This document shows positions 51,681 to 62,200 of a DNA stretch of 64,000 nt, piece by piece. Location of the stretch: positions 3,658,001 to 3,722,000 of the forward strand of contig CAWAIS010000001.1 of NCBI GenBank assembly GCA_963782255.1. The letters run 5' to 3'. The position numbers and the translations under genes were made by a program. Under the pieces are notes generated by a model. That model did not search any database. It saw only the letters and a program-made list of their open reading frames with translations, and was not told the DNA's origin. Numbering within the stretch: the stretch's first letter is position 1; each line of letters opens with the position of its first letter. This stretch comes from Roseiarcus sp963782255 (GTDB taxonomy: Bacteria; Pseudomonadota; Alphaproteobacteria; Rhizobiales; Beijerinckiaceae).

Positions 51681-53387
51681 TGATCGACGAGGACGGTTGC
51701 TACGATCCCGCCGAGTTCAACGACTCTCTGGTCCTCGGCATGAAAGGCGCTTTCGCTCAGGCGGAGCTGCATATCATTCGCGCGCGCCTCCATGGCGGTA
51801 AACTGAACAAGGCGGCCAAGGGCGAGTTGCACTTTCCCTTGCCCGTCGGCTTCGTCTTCGAAGGCGACAAGATCGTGCTCGACCCCGACCAGGAGGTGCA
51901 GGGCGCGGTGCGCATGATCTTCTCCCTGTTCCAGCAGACGGGTTCAGCATTTGGCGTGGTTCGGCGCTTCAACGAGCTCGGGTTGCGTTTTCCGCGACGC
52001 TCCTATGGCGGCGCGTGGGACGGAAAGCTTGTCTGGGGGCCGCTGATCCACTCCCGTGTGACCAGCATGCTGCTCAATCCCTCCTACGCCGGCGTCTACG
52101 TGTTCGGGCGCTATCAATCGTCCAAAGAGATCGCGCCGACCGGCGAGATCACCGTCAAGTCGCGCCGTACGCCAAGAAGCTTGGCGCGTGATGATCCCAG
52201 ACCATCATCAAGCTTACATCGACGGGGATCAGTTCACCGCCAATGGCGTCCGCCTCAGCGCCAATCGAACCAACGCCGAGGTGTTGCCCGGGCCGGCCAG
52301 AGAGGGCCTTTGCCTCCTGCAGGGCATGCTCGTCTGCGGGACCTGCGGGCGCAGGGTGAGTGCTCGATACACGGGGAACGGCGGCGTTTATCCGATCTAT
52401 GAATGCACCTCGAGGCGTCGAGATGGGTTCGAAGGTTGCCATCTGCACCTGCCCGCCGGACCGATCGACCGCGTGTTCGCCGAGCGAGTGGCCGGCGCCA
52501 TCACCCCGCTCAGGCTCGAACTCGCCCTGGCCGCGCTGACCACCCTGGAGGAGCGAGATCGTGCGATCGGCGCGCAATGGAGGATGCGGATCGAACGGGC
52601 TCAATATGAAGTCGACCTCGCCGAGCGGCGCTATGACGCCGTCGATCCGGACAACCGCCTGATCGCCGCAACCCTCGAGCAGCGCTGGAACGAGGCCATG
52701 CAGCGTCTGCGCGATCTCGAAGTCGAACTGGCCAACTTCGAGCGCCAGACCCTGCGCGCCGTCACCGCGGAGCAGAAACGACAAATCCTTCAACTGGCGC
52801 AAGACTTTCCGCGACTGTGGGCGGCTGCCACCACCACGTCCAAGGATCGCAAGCGCATCCTGCGCCTGCTGGTGCGCGACATCACAGTCTCAAAGGGGCG
52901 GGCGCCCAGGGTCATCAACCTGCACGTACGCTGGCAAGGCGGCGAGACGGAAACCATCGAGGTCACCTTGCCGCCGAACCGAGCCGACGCCATTCGCTAT
53001 GGGGCGGAGTTCGTCGCGCGCGTTCGCACCCTGGCCGCCGATCATCACGACGACGAAATCGCCGCCCTCATGACCGCCGAAGGCCGTAAGAGCTCAACGG
53101 GAAAGGCCCTCACCGTGGATATGATCAGATGGATACGGTTCAAACACCGCATCCCTGCTCCGACAGCTCCAGCCGGCGCCCTAACCGTCGGCCAGGTAGG
53201 CGCGCGATATGGCGTCAGCTGGGGTGTGGTCTACTACTGGATCCAATGCGGCCTCGTCCGCGCCCAGAAACGCAAACAAGCCACGCCCTATGCGATTACG
53301 ATCGATGACGACACCGACCAACGCCTGCGCGACCGGGTCGCCAAATCGAACCACTTGAATCGCACATTCCCAACCCAAGCTGCATGA
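51322..53387 (+). pseudogene. Large serine recombinase, frameshifted
   Basis: From ATG 51322 the resolvase domain reads QACVYIRQSTPGQVRFNQESTERQYNLMNKARAFGW (catalytic Ser in RQST). At about 51580 one extra C (ggccc for ggcc) shifts the frame; IFSLEASRLARSNQDWHRLLELC and the recombinase domain (GFVFEGDKIVLDPDQEVQGAVRMIFSLFQQTGS) continue in a second frame. Near 52165-52190 two missing bases move it to a third frame with the zinc ribbon (CGTCGRRVSARYTGN...YECTSRR), a coiled coil and a C-terminal HTH (TVGQVGARYGVSWGVVYYWI) to 53387. Restored length is about 688 residues. Confidence 0.85.
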
Positions 53388-53405
53388 GGTGCTTTATGCG
53401 CAAGA

Positions 53406-53744
53406 CGTCGGAATGCCGAGAGGCCGTTGGCCTCCGTTGCTCTTCGGTATCCACACCCGCAGGAGGGGCTTGGGGACATACTTTCCCGAAGTCAGCTCCT
53501 CCCACAGCGTTTCCAGCCAGCGCTCAACGCCATGGGTGTCGATCCGTTCGAACGTCTCGCTATCAACCCCCGACGCCCCCGCATTCGCGCGACAACGGCG
53601 ATAGGCTTCAAGCAGGACATCCTTGCGACAGACCTTGTCCCAAAGGGCGTAGAAGCGGAAGGCTGGTTCAGCCTTAGCTTTCGTCTGCAGCGAGGTCTGC
53701 AGCTTCTCAACCGTTTCACACGGCGTTCGTAAACTCATCGTCAA
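53406..53744 (-). pseudogene. Group II intron reverse transcriptase, N-terminal part
   Basis: From ATG 53744: MTMSLRTPCETVEKLQTSLQTKAKAEPAFRFYALWDKVCRKDVLLEAYRRCRANAGASGVD, then VWIPKSNGGQRPLGIPT, the first RT motifs, ending where the serine-recombinase element begins. Three further codons (SCA) and a stop come from the element. It corresponds to residues 1-113 of the split maturase. Confidence 0.9.
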
Positions 53745-54484
53745 TCGCCGAGCTGTCAGCCCTTCCCTCGCTTGGGTCGGGTCAGGGCTCCTTCCCTCCG
53801 CCGACGTTACCCGGCCTCAACGGTAGTACGAACCCATCCGCCATCTGCGTCCGCCGGCGCTGGCCCTCACGGGTTCGCCGTTGGCCTGGAATTGTCGTTC
53901 CCCACCACGATCGCAGACTTCCCTTGTTGCGCACCATTCATGTTCCTGCGTGCTGCCATCATTACCCCGGTGGAATCGTCGGCTGCGTATCTCGCTCGCT
54001 TCACCGACGACAGCGACCTTCCCCGTTATTCTGGCGGGTCGGCTCCCACATTGGCTCTTTCGAGGCCTGCTCAATGTTCACTCACGTTGCGGCCCGCACG
54101 GTCCGCTGACCCCCTACGGGGCCTTTCTATCGAAGTGCTTCAGATCATTCGTCGCCTCCTGATCCGCTCCGATCGCTTCCGGCTGGAGCGAGAGTTTGCC
54201 GGCCCGGATTTCCACCGGGGAGAACGATGCGCCTTGCCAAGGCACACAGAACAACAGAGCTGAGAATTCGCATCAGCCGACGCGGCGGCGGGAGCGCAAG
54301 ATGCAGCGGTTCAAGAGCCCAGGTTCAGCCCAGAAGTTTCTTTCCACGCACGCCGCCGTCTACAACACTTTCAACGTCCAACGCCATCTCACCTCGGCCC
54401 AAACGCACCGCGCCCTTCGCGCTGCGGCGATGACCACGTGGCGGACCGCAGTCTCAGCGGCCTGACAATTTCCTGAGCCGCCGA

Positions 54485-55816
54485 CTCTTCGCGCTCGCCG
54501 CGTGGCAATGTGATGGTGTGGACGTCGCCCGCGCGGCATCTGGCTCAATGTAAGAGTGGTGCCAAGATGGTTATCGTTGAAGCAACATCTGAAGGAGCGA
54601 CGTCCGTGGGAAAGCCTATCATCGATTTGTCCTCTGTGACGACCGTTGGGCTCGATCTGGCCAAGCACGTTTTTCAAGTCCATGGCGTTGATGCTTTGGG
54701 GCGCGTTGTTATCGCCAAAGCGATCAGGCGCAATCAGCTGCTGGAGTTCTTCGCTTCGCTGCCGCCTTGCCTGGTTGGGCTCGAGGCGAGCGGATCGGCG
54801 CATCATTGGGCGCGCGAGCTGATCACGCTCGGCCATGAGGCACGCATGATGCCTCCGGCCTACGTGAAGCCGTATATCCGCCGGCAGAAGAACGACGCGG
54901 CGGATGCCGCGGCGATCTGCGAGGCGGTGACGCGGCCTTCGATGCGGTTTGTCGGCGTGCGCTCGCTGGAGAACCAGGCGGCGTTGATGCGTCACAAGAC
55001 GCGCGAGATGTTGGTTTCTCAACGAACGCAATTGCTGAACGGCTTGCGCGGCCACTTGACCGAGGTCGGCGTCATCGCGGCGCAGGGGCCCAGACACGCC
55101 CGCGAACTGGCCGAGCTGATCGAGGCCTGCGACGAGACAATCCCGTTTGAAGTGTGCGAGGCGTTGGCGCCGCTCGTGGTGCAATTGCGGAATCTCGACG
55201 ACGCGATCGCGCGGCTTGAGCGCACCATCGCAAAGCTTGCGCAGAAGGATGAAACGGCGCGCCGTCTGATGAGCATCCCCGGCTTCGGCCCCATCACCGC
55301 CTCGGCGATGGCGGCGACCATTCAGGATGCGTCCAGTTTCGCCGGCCCGCGCGAGTTCGCCGCTTTTCTCGGGCTGACGCCAAAACAGAACTCCTCAGGC
55401 GGCAAGCAGAAGCTCGGGCGCATTTCGAAGATGGGCAATCGGAACTTGCGCAAGTTGCTCGTCGTGGGCGCGCATGCGGTGCTATTTCACCGTAAGCCCC
55501 ATACCGACCCACTGCGGATGTGGGCCAAGAAGCTAATCGAGAAGAAACCGTTCAAGCTCGTCGCGGTGGCGCTCGCCAACAAGATGGCGCGCATCGCCTT
55601 CGCGATCCTGCGCGGCAAGACGGTCTATCGGGAATTTCCGGCGTAAGACGCGTCGGTAGAGTTCGCGGCCGAGGCTCGCTAAAGAGCCGGCGGCACAGAA
55701 AATCGAGGGTGACAAACAGGTGATGCGCAGGAAAGCGGATTGATCCAGAAGCCCGTGGCATTGTCTGCGCAGTCAAGCGCGCCAACGTGATGAGGGCAAC
55801 GGATCAGCGGACAACA
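54485..55816 (+). mobile_element. IS110-family element (approximate limits)
   Basis: One DEDD transposase gene with about 80 bases of non-coding sequence in front and about 170 behind. IS110 elements usually have no or subterminal inverted repeats and no target duplication, so I cannot fix the ends; the given limits are bounded by the IS6 end on the left and by a hypothetical gene on the right. A bridge RNA would be encoded in one of the non-coding ends. Confidence 0.6.
54567..55646 (+). CDS. IS110-family (IS1111-like) DEDD transposase
   Basis: The protein of about 359 residues from ATG 54567 has the RuvC-like DEDD domain (VTTVGLDLAKHVFQVHGVDALGRVVIAKAIRR, LVGLEASGSAHHWARELITLGHEARMMPPAYVKPYIRRQKNDAADAAAICEA) and the C-terminal transposase_20 domain with the catalytic Ser region (LMSIPGFGPITASAMAATIQDASSFAGPREFAAFLGLTPKQNSSGGKQKLGRISKMGNRNLRKLLV). 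The frame is open. An upstream ATG at 54510 is possible but the domain starts well after it. Confidence 0.95.
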   Translation: MVIVEATSEGATSVGKPIIDLSSVTTVGLDLAKHVFQVHGVDALGRVVIAKAIRRNQLLEFFASLPPCLVGLEASGSAHHWARELITLGHEARMMPPAYVKPYIRRQKNDAADAAAICEAVTRPSMRFVGVRSLENQAALMRHKTREMLVSQRTQLLNGLRGHLTEVGVIAAQGPRHARELAELIEACDETIPFEVCEALAPLVVQLRNLDDAIARLERTIAKLAQKDETARRLMSIPGFGPITASAMAATIQDASSFAGPREFAAFLGLTPKQNSSGGKQKLGRISKMGNRNLRKLLVVGAHAVLFHRKPHTDPLRMWAKKLIEKKPFKLVAVALANKMARIAFAILRGKTVYREFPA

Positions 55817-56128
55817 TCAGGGCCAGCGGATCCTATTCTCCGCACAGAAAGGCGGAAGACATGACCGCACCCACGATCTGCGCAACGCTGAAAATAGCCC
55901 TTGATCGGCGGGCGACGTCCAGACATGACAATGCCTCGCCAAATCGTGCTGCGTCTCGGTCGGCAGATGTTCCCAACGCGCGGAGAGCGCTGCCGCCGCG
56001 TCCCTCGACCTCTTCTGCATTGGCGCATCGCGTTCCCCATTCGAGATCGCATTCATGAATTCGACGGGATCGGCCATGAGAGCGCGCAGGCGGCCAAGGA
56101 CAAGGGCTTCGGGACTTGAACGTTTCAT
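55817..56128 (-). CDS. Hypothetical protein (103 residues)
   Basis: From ATG 56128 the frame reads MKRSSPEALVLGRLRALMADPVEFMNAISNGERDAPMQKRSRDAAAALSARWEHLPTETQHDLARHCHVWTSPADQ, with coding character. The last 25 residues (SALRRSWVRSCLPPFCAENRIRWP) look less natural and may derive from the neighbouring IS110 end, so the C-terminus may be altered. No family recognised. Confidence 0.5.
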   Translation of the reverse strand: MKRSSPEALVLGRLRALMADPVEFMNAISNGERDAPMQKRSRDAAAALSARWEHLPTETQHDLARHCHVWTSPADQGLFSALRRSWVRSCLPPFCAENRIRWP

Positions 56129-56309
56129 GAAAAAACTTAAGGTCGCCAAATCGTTTGCATGATTACTTGCGGCCATTGGAGGGGGTGCTCGCGCCGCCTG
56201 TGGGCGATATCGACAGTCGAAAGCGGATTGGGGCGGCCGTTGGACCGATTGGACAGGACGCGGTCCGGAGCCATTTTCCGGTGCATTATTGAGACGATAT
56301 GATGTTGCG

Positions 56310-59219
56310 ATGTTGCGATATAGAAACATAGCCCGTATCAGTCCGCGCGAGCTGCCGACTGACGCATCATTGGCGCGAGCGCACGCGCTCGGGTTCGATG
56401 CGGTTGCGCTGGCGGGAGGCCGCCCGGGCGACGTCGAACGCGCCGCGGCAGGCGGGCTCGGCGTTCTTCTTGACCTGCCGGCCGGGGAGCTCGAACCCTG
56501 GCTCGAGGCCGGCGTCGTCGGCTTTTGCTGCGAGGCCGCGCACGAGAGGCCGCCCAATTCATGGAAGCAGCTGACCGCGGAGGTGCGTGGCCGATATCCG
56601 GGGACCCTGTTCCTTGCCTTCACCTACGGGGCGGCGCCCGCGGCGGTCGCCGAGCTCGCGCAATGCGGCTTCGACGCCGCGGCCTCCTCATCCTGCTGGT
56701 GGGATCTTCGCGCGGCGTGGATCGACGAGGACGCGGCGCGCGTCGAAGCGCTCGGCGAGGTGATCGCGCTCTCGGAGCCGCCGTCCGGACCGCGCCCGGC
56801 GACGGAGCGCGCGAGGCGGCGTGCGCTGATGCTCGCGGCCCATTACGCGCCTCTCTGGATGATGCCCCTCGGGTTCGAGGCTGGCTTCGAGGCGGAGGTC
56901 GCCGCCGTCAACGCGCGCCGGCGGGAGCAGCCCGAGCTCTTCGCCGGGCCCCCGGCGCGGCTGGTCTCGGCTCCGGGGGCGGAGGTCACGGTGCTCGCGC
57001 GCGGCAGCAGGGCGGCGCCTCGGCTCGTGCTGGCGTTGAACCCGAACCCTGACGAGGCGAGCGCGCTCCCCGCGGAGGTGGTGTTGCCTGGGATCGGGGG
57101 CGCCGGCGGGACCCTGGTTCCGCTCGACGAGGCCGAGCCTGCCCACGGGCCGATCGCGGCCGGGGGGACCTTCGAAATGGGCCCCGCCGAGGCTCGTGCG
57201 TTCCGCTTCGCGCCGGCGAAGCCGATCCGCCGTCCCGCTCCCAGCGCCGGAGCCGAGCGCGCCGCGACTCGGCCGAGGATCGCGATCGAGGCGGTCCGGC
57301 CGGTCATCGAGGGCGGCAGGTTCGCGGCCAAGGGCATCGCCGGCGAGACGGCGCGAATCGAAGCCGACTTCATCAGCGACGGGCACGGCAAGCTCGCCGC
57401 CGATCTCCTCTGGCGGCCGGCCGACACGGAGATCGGGTGGGAGCGGATGCCGATGGCGGAACTCGGCAACGACCGTTATGCGGCCCCGTTCCCGCTGGAG
57501 CGCGTCGGGCGCTATTTCTTCACCGTCGAGGCCTGGCACGACGTCTTCGCCAGCCTGCTCGAGGACATCGCCAAGAAGCGGGCGGCCGGGGCAGCCGTGG
57601 GGCTCGAAATCGACGAGGCGATGGCGCTGCTAGCGGCGGCGGGCAAGCCCAACGGGCCGATCGCCGCGCTTTGCGCGACACTGAAGGCGGTCGAGCCGGA
57701 AGAACGGCTGCGGCTGATCACGAACCCCGAGACGGCGACGTGGATGCGCGCTGACGCGGTGCGACCTTTTCTGGTGCGGCTCGAGCCGGCGATGCCGCTC
57801 GAGGCGGAGCGGCCGGCGGCCGGATTCGCGAGCTGGTACGAGATCTTCCCGCGCAGCCAGAGCGGCGATCCGGACCGCCAAGGCACGTTTGCCGATGTGA
57901 TGGCGCGGCTGCCGGCGATCCGGGCGATGGGCTTCGACGTGCTCTATTTCCCGCCGATCCATCCGATCGGCCGGATCCATCGCAAGGGGCGGAACAACGC
58001 GCTGGCGGCGCTGCCGGAGGATCCGGGCAGCCCCTATGCGATCGGCTCGGACGAAGGGGGACATGACGCGATCCATCCGGCGCTCGGCACGCTCGAGGAC
58101 TTCCGCCGGCTCTGCGACGCCGCATCCGGGCAGGGGATCGAGATTGCGCTTGATTTCGCGATCCAGTGCGCACCGGACCACCCGTGGGTCACGCAGCATC
58201 CGGAGTGGTTCGAGTGGCGGCCCGACGGGACGATCCGATATGCGGAGAACCCGCCGAAGAAATATGAGGACATCGTGAACGTCGCGTTCTACGCGCCGGG
58301 CGTCGCGCCGGCGCTCTGGGAGGCGCTGCGGGATGTCGTGCGTTTCTGGATCGAGCAGGGGGTGCGCATCTTCCGGGTAGACAATCCACACACCAAGCCT
58401 CTGCCGTTTTGGGAGTGGCTGCTCGACGATATCCGTGCGCGCGATCCGGACGTGATCTTTCTTGCCGAGGCGTTCACGCGGCCGACGATGATGTACCGGC
58501 TGGCGAAGGTCGGATTCTCGCAATCGTATACGTATTTCACCTGGCGCAACACCAAATATGAGCTCACCTCGTACTTCACGGAGCTTGCCAATGAGCCGGT
58601 GTCGGATTTCTTCCGCCCGCATCTCTTCGTCAACACGCCGGACATCAATCCCTTCTTTCTCCAGACCGGCGGACGGCCGGCGTTCCTGATCCGCGCCGCG
58701 CTCGCCTGCACGCTCTCGGGGCTCTGGGGGATGTACAACGGCTTCGAGCTTTGCGAGTTCCGCGCGCTGCGCGGGCGGGAGGAGTACGACGATTCCGAGA
58801 AATACGAGATCCGCGCCTGGGACTGGGACCGGCCCGGCAATATCAGGGCCGAGATCAGCCGGCTGAACCAGATCCGCCGCGCCAATCCGGCGCTGCACAG
58901 CCATCGCGGCCTCGAGTTCCTGAACGCTTTCGACGATGCAGTGCTCTATTATGCGAAGAGCACTCCCGACGGGCGCAATACGCTGCTGGTCGCCGTCAAC
59001 CTTGATCCCCGGCGGGCCATCGAAACGGATCTCGAGATTCCGTTCTGGCGTTTCGGCCTGCCGGACGAGGCAGCGATCGGGGCGGAGGACCTAATGCGCG
59101 CGCATTCGCTGATCTTTCACGGCAAGCGCCAGCGGGTGCGGCTCGATCCCAGCGATCTCCCCTTCGCCATCTGGCGGCTGGACAACCCAGGCGGGCGCCG
59201 CTACGGGCAGGCGCCATGA
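56310..59219 (+). CDS. glgE: Alpha-1,4-glucan:maltose-1-phosphate maltosyltransferase GlgE with N-terminal extension
   Basis: GlgE transfers maltose from maltose-1-phosphate to alpha-glucan, the polymer-building step of the trehalose-to-glucan route. The 969-residue protein has a DUF3416-type domain (IEAVRPVIEGGRFAAKGIAGETARIEADFISDGH) from about residue 323, then the GH13_3 barrel: WYEIFPRSQSGDPDRQGTFADV, DVLYFPPIHPIGRIHRKGRNN, IALDFAIQCAPDHPWV, the nucleophile in IFRVDNPHTKPLPFWEWL, acid/base in VIFLAEAFTRP and NTPDINPFFLQ. The first roughly 310 residues are an extra, apparently decayed or divergent amylase-like barrel. The stop overlaps the treS start by 4 bases (ATGA). Confidence 0.94.
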   Translation: MLRYRNIARISPRELPTDASLARAHALGFDAVALAGGRPGDVERAAAGGLGVLLDLPAGELEPWLEAGVVGFCCEAAHERPPNSWKQLTAEVRGRYPGTLFLAFTYGAAPAAVAELAQCGFDAAASSSCWWDLRAAWIDEDAARVEALGEVIALSEPPSGPRPATERARRRALMLAAHYAPLWMMPLGFEAGFEAEVAAVNARRREQPELFAGPPARLVSAPGAEVTVLARGSRAAPRLVLALNPNPDEASALPAEVVLPGIGGAGGTLVPLDEAEPAHGPIAAGGTFEMGPAEARAFRFAPAKPIRRPAPSAGAERAATRPRIAIEAVRPVIEGGRFAAKGIAGETARIEADFISDGHGKLAADLLWRPADTEIGWERMPMAELGNDRYAAPFPLERVGRYFFTVEAWHDVFASLLEDIAKKRAAGAAVGLEIDEAMALLAAAGKPNGPIAALCATLKAVEPEERLRLITNPETATWMRADAVRPFLVRLEPAMPLEAERPAAGFASWYEIFPRSQSGDPDRQGTFADVMARLPAIRAMGFDVLYFPPIHPIGRIHRKGRNNALAALPEDPGSPYAIGSDEGGHDAIHPALGTLEDFRRLCDAASGQGIEIALDFAIQCAPDHPWVTQHPEWFEWRPDGTIRYAENPPKKYEDIVNVAFYAPGVAPALWEALRDVVRFWIEQGVRIFRVDNPHTKPLPFWEWLLDDIRARDPDVIFLAEAFTRPTMMYRLAKVGFSQSYTYFTWRNTKYELTSYFTELANEPVSDFFRPHLFVNTPDINPFFLQTGGRPAFLIRAALACTLSGLWGMYNGFELCEFRALRGREEYDDSEKYEIRAWDWDRPGNIRAEISRLNQIRRANPALHSHRGLEFLNAFDDAVLYYAKSTPDGRNTLLVAVNLDPRRAIETDLEIPFWRFGLPDEAAIGAEDLMRAHSLIFHGKRQRVRLDPSDLPFAIWRLDNPGGRRYGQAP

Positions 59220-62200
59220 CCCGGCGCAGCCGCGCGGCCCGGCCGCTGGCCTCCGAACCGCTCTGGTACAAGGATGCGGTCGTCTACCAGGTGCACGTGA
59301 AGTCGTTCTTCGATTCGAACAACGACGGCGTCGGCGACCTTCCCGGGCTGACCGAGAAGCTCGACTACATCGCCGCGTTGGGGGCGACCGCGGTCTGGCT
59401 CCTGCCCTTCTATCCCTCGCCGCGGCGCGACGACGGCTACGACATCTCCGACTACCTCGACGTGCATCCCGAATACGGCACGATCCAGGACATGCGCCGG
59501 TTCATCGCCGCGGCGCATGCGCGCGGTCTTCGGGTGATCACGGAGCTTGTCGTCAACCACACCTCCGACCAGCACCCGTGGTTCCAGCGGGCGCGCCGCT
59601 CCAAGCCCGGATCCGCGTTTCGCAGGTTCTATGTCTGGGCCGACGACGACCGCAGCTATCCCGATGCGCGGATCATCTTCACCGACACGGAAAAATCGAA
59701 CTGGAGTTTCGATCCTGTGGCCGGCGCCTATTTTTGGCACCGGTTCTATTCGCACCAGCCGGATCTCAACTTCGACAATCCCCGCGTGCTCCTGTCGGTG
59801 CTCGGCGCGATGCGCTTCTGGCTCGATCTCGGCGTGGATGGATTCCGGCTCGACGCCGTTCCGTACCTGGTCGAGCGCGAAGGAACGGACTGCGAGAACC
59901 TCCCCGAAACGCACGCCGTCATCAAGCGCATCCGCGCCGCGCTCGACAAGGCCGCGCCGGGCTGCATGCTGCTCGCTGAGGCGAACCAGTGGCCGGAGGA
60001 CGTGAAGGAGTATTTCGGCGCCGGCAACGAGTGCCATATGGCGTTCCACTTTCCGCTGATGCCGCGGATGTACATGGCGATCGCCCAGGAGGATCGGTTC
60101 CCGATCACCGACATCCTGCGTCAGACGCCGGAAATTCCGGATGTGTGCCAATGGGCGATCTTCCTGCGCAACCACGACGAGCTGACGCTCGAGATGGTGA
60201 CCGACGCCGAGCGCGATTATCTTTGGGAAACCTATGCCGCGGACCGGCGGGCGCGGCTCAATCTCGGCATCCGCCGCCGGCTTGCGCCGCTGCTTGAGCG
60301 TGACAGGCGGCTGATCGAGCTGATGAACGCCCTCCTGCTCTCGATGCCGGGAACGCCGGTTATCTACTACGGCGACGAGATCGGGATGGGGGACAACATC
60401 TTTCTCGGCGACCGCGACGGGGTGCGCACGCCGATGCAATGGTCCTTTGATCGCAATGGCGGCTTCTCGCGAGCCGATCCGGCGCGCCTCGTGCTGCCGC
60501 CGATCATGGACCCGGTCTATGGCTACCAGGCGGTGAACGTCGAGGCGCAAGCGAGCAACCCGCATTCGCTTTTGAACTGGATGCGTCGGATGCTTGCAGT
60601 CAGGCAGCGCCACCGCGCCTTCGGCCGGGGCAGGCTCCGTTTGCTGACCCCAGACAACAGAAAAATTCTCGTTTTTCTTAGGGAATTCGAATCGGAGGAC
60701 AGCGAGGAGACGATTCTCTGCGTCTGCAACCTCTCGCGCATGGCGCAGGCGGTGGAGCTCGATCTCGCGCAATTTGCGGGAAGAACGCCGGTCGATCTGC
60801 TGAGCGGCTCAGTGTTCCTGCCGATCGAGCAGACCCGCTATCTGCTGACGCTGCCGAACCATGCTTTCTACTGGTTCAGTCTGGCAAAGAATAAGGCTAT
60901 GCCCGCATGGCGCGTGCCGCCGTCCGAGGCGCTGCCCGAACTTGTGACGCTGGTGATGCGCAACGAGATCGGCGAGCTGCTGGCGTCCGAGCCAAGGCGC
61001 GTCATCGAGCAGGAGATTCTCCCCCCCTATCTCGCGCTGCGGCGCTGGTTTGCGGCAAAGGACCGCGCGATCCGCTCAATCAGCATCGCGCGCGCAGACG
61101 TGATGCGCGGGCGCTCCAGGGACTTCTTCGTGCTCTTCGAGTTCGGAGTCGCGATGGATGGCCGGCAGGACCACTACTTCATTCCCGCCGGCATTGTCTG
61201 GGACGATGAGAAGCCGTCGGCGATCGTGCAGCAGCTTGCGTTGGCGCGCGTGCGCCGGCACCGGCGGATGGGGTTTCTCACGGACGGCTTTGCTGTCGAC
61301 GCCCTGCCGGCGGCGGTCTTGGCGAGCCTGGCGGCGGGACGCGTGGAAAAGCTCTCGGAGGGCGAAGTGCGCTGGCTCGCAACGAGCCAGGAGATTCCGA
61401 CCGTGCCGCCGGACACGGAGATCCGCCGGCTTTCGGCCGAACAGTCCAACACCTCGCTGATCCTCGGCGACATTGCTGTCGTAAAGATCATCAGGCGGGT
61501 CCAGGTCGGGCGGCATCCGCAAACCGAAATGACTCGGTATCTCACCGAGCACGGCTATGCCAACAGCCCGGCCCTGTTCGGCGAGATGGTGCGCGTGGAC
61601 GCCGACGGCACGCCCCAGACGCTCATCATCGCCGAGCGGTTCGTACGCAACCAGGGTGACGCCTGGCAGTGGACGCTCGACAAAGTCCGGCTCGGCATTC
61701 ACGCGGCGGCATTCGCCGAGGCCGACCTCGACGCGGGACGGGAGGCGATCGCCACCTACCAGTCGTTCGCTGCGGTGATGGGGAAGCGCCTTGGCGAGCT
61801 GCACGCGGTGCTGGCGAAGCCAACGGACGATCCCGCATTCATGCCCGAGCGGGTGGAGGCGGACGAAACAAAGGTTTGGGCGAAGGCGGCCTGCCAGGAG
61901 CTCGATCGGGCGGTGCAGACCCTTCAAAACTTCACCGCTTGGCAAGGCGACGCCGAACCAGCGGCCGCGAAGGAATTGATCGCGATGCGCGACCCGCTCG
62001 GCGACAAGATCCGGGAGCTGGCTGAGGCCGGGGTCGGGACGCTGAGAACCCGCGTCCATGGGGATTTCCATCTCGGCCAGATCCTTGTCGCGGGAGACGA
62101 TGCGATCCTGATCGACTTCGAGGGCGAGCCATCAAAGTCGCTGGCCGAACGACGGGCCAAGGGCAGTCCGCTGCGCGACGTGGCGGGTCTCCTGCGATCG

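Larger units (their letters stand above)
50500..53405 (+). mobile_element. Serine-recombinase mobile element (DUF5372-DUF6788-small ORF-recombinase), 2906 bp
   Basis: The element lies between two parts of one reverse transcriptase gene, so its edges are known: RPLGIPT ends at 53406 and IRDRVV begins at 50499, and the joined codons ACG-ATC restore the RT motif GIPTIRDRV. The element encodes four frames all on the plus strand and ends 18 bases after the recombinase stop. I find no terminal inverted repeat and no evident target duplication, which fits serine-recombinase integration. I do not know a formal name for this gene set as an insertion element. Confidence 0.8.

Noticed and set aside
54485..54566. 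A tRNA or bridge RNA at the IS110 left end
   Set aside because: No cloverleaf or conserved stem was evident by eye; a bridge RNA is expected for the family but I could not outline it.
59201..60772. 523-codon minus-strand frame over treS
   Set aside because: Antisense of the TreS catalytic domain with all GH13 motifs in the plus strand.
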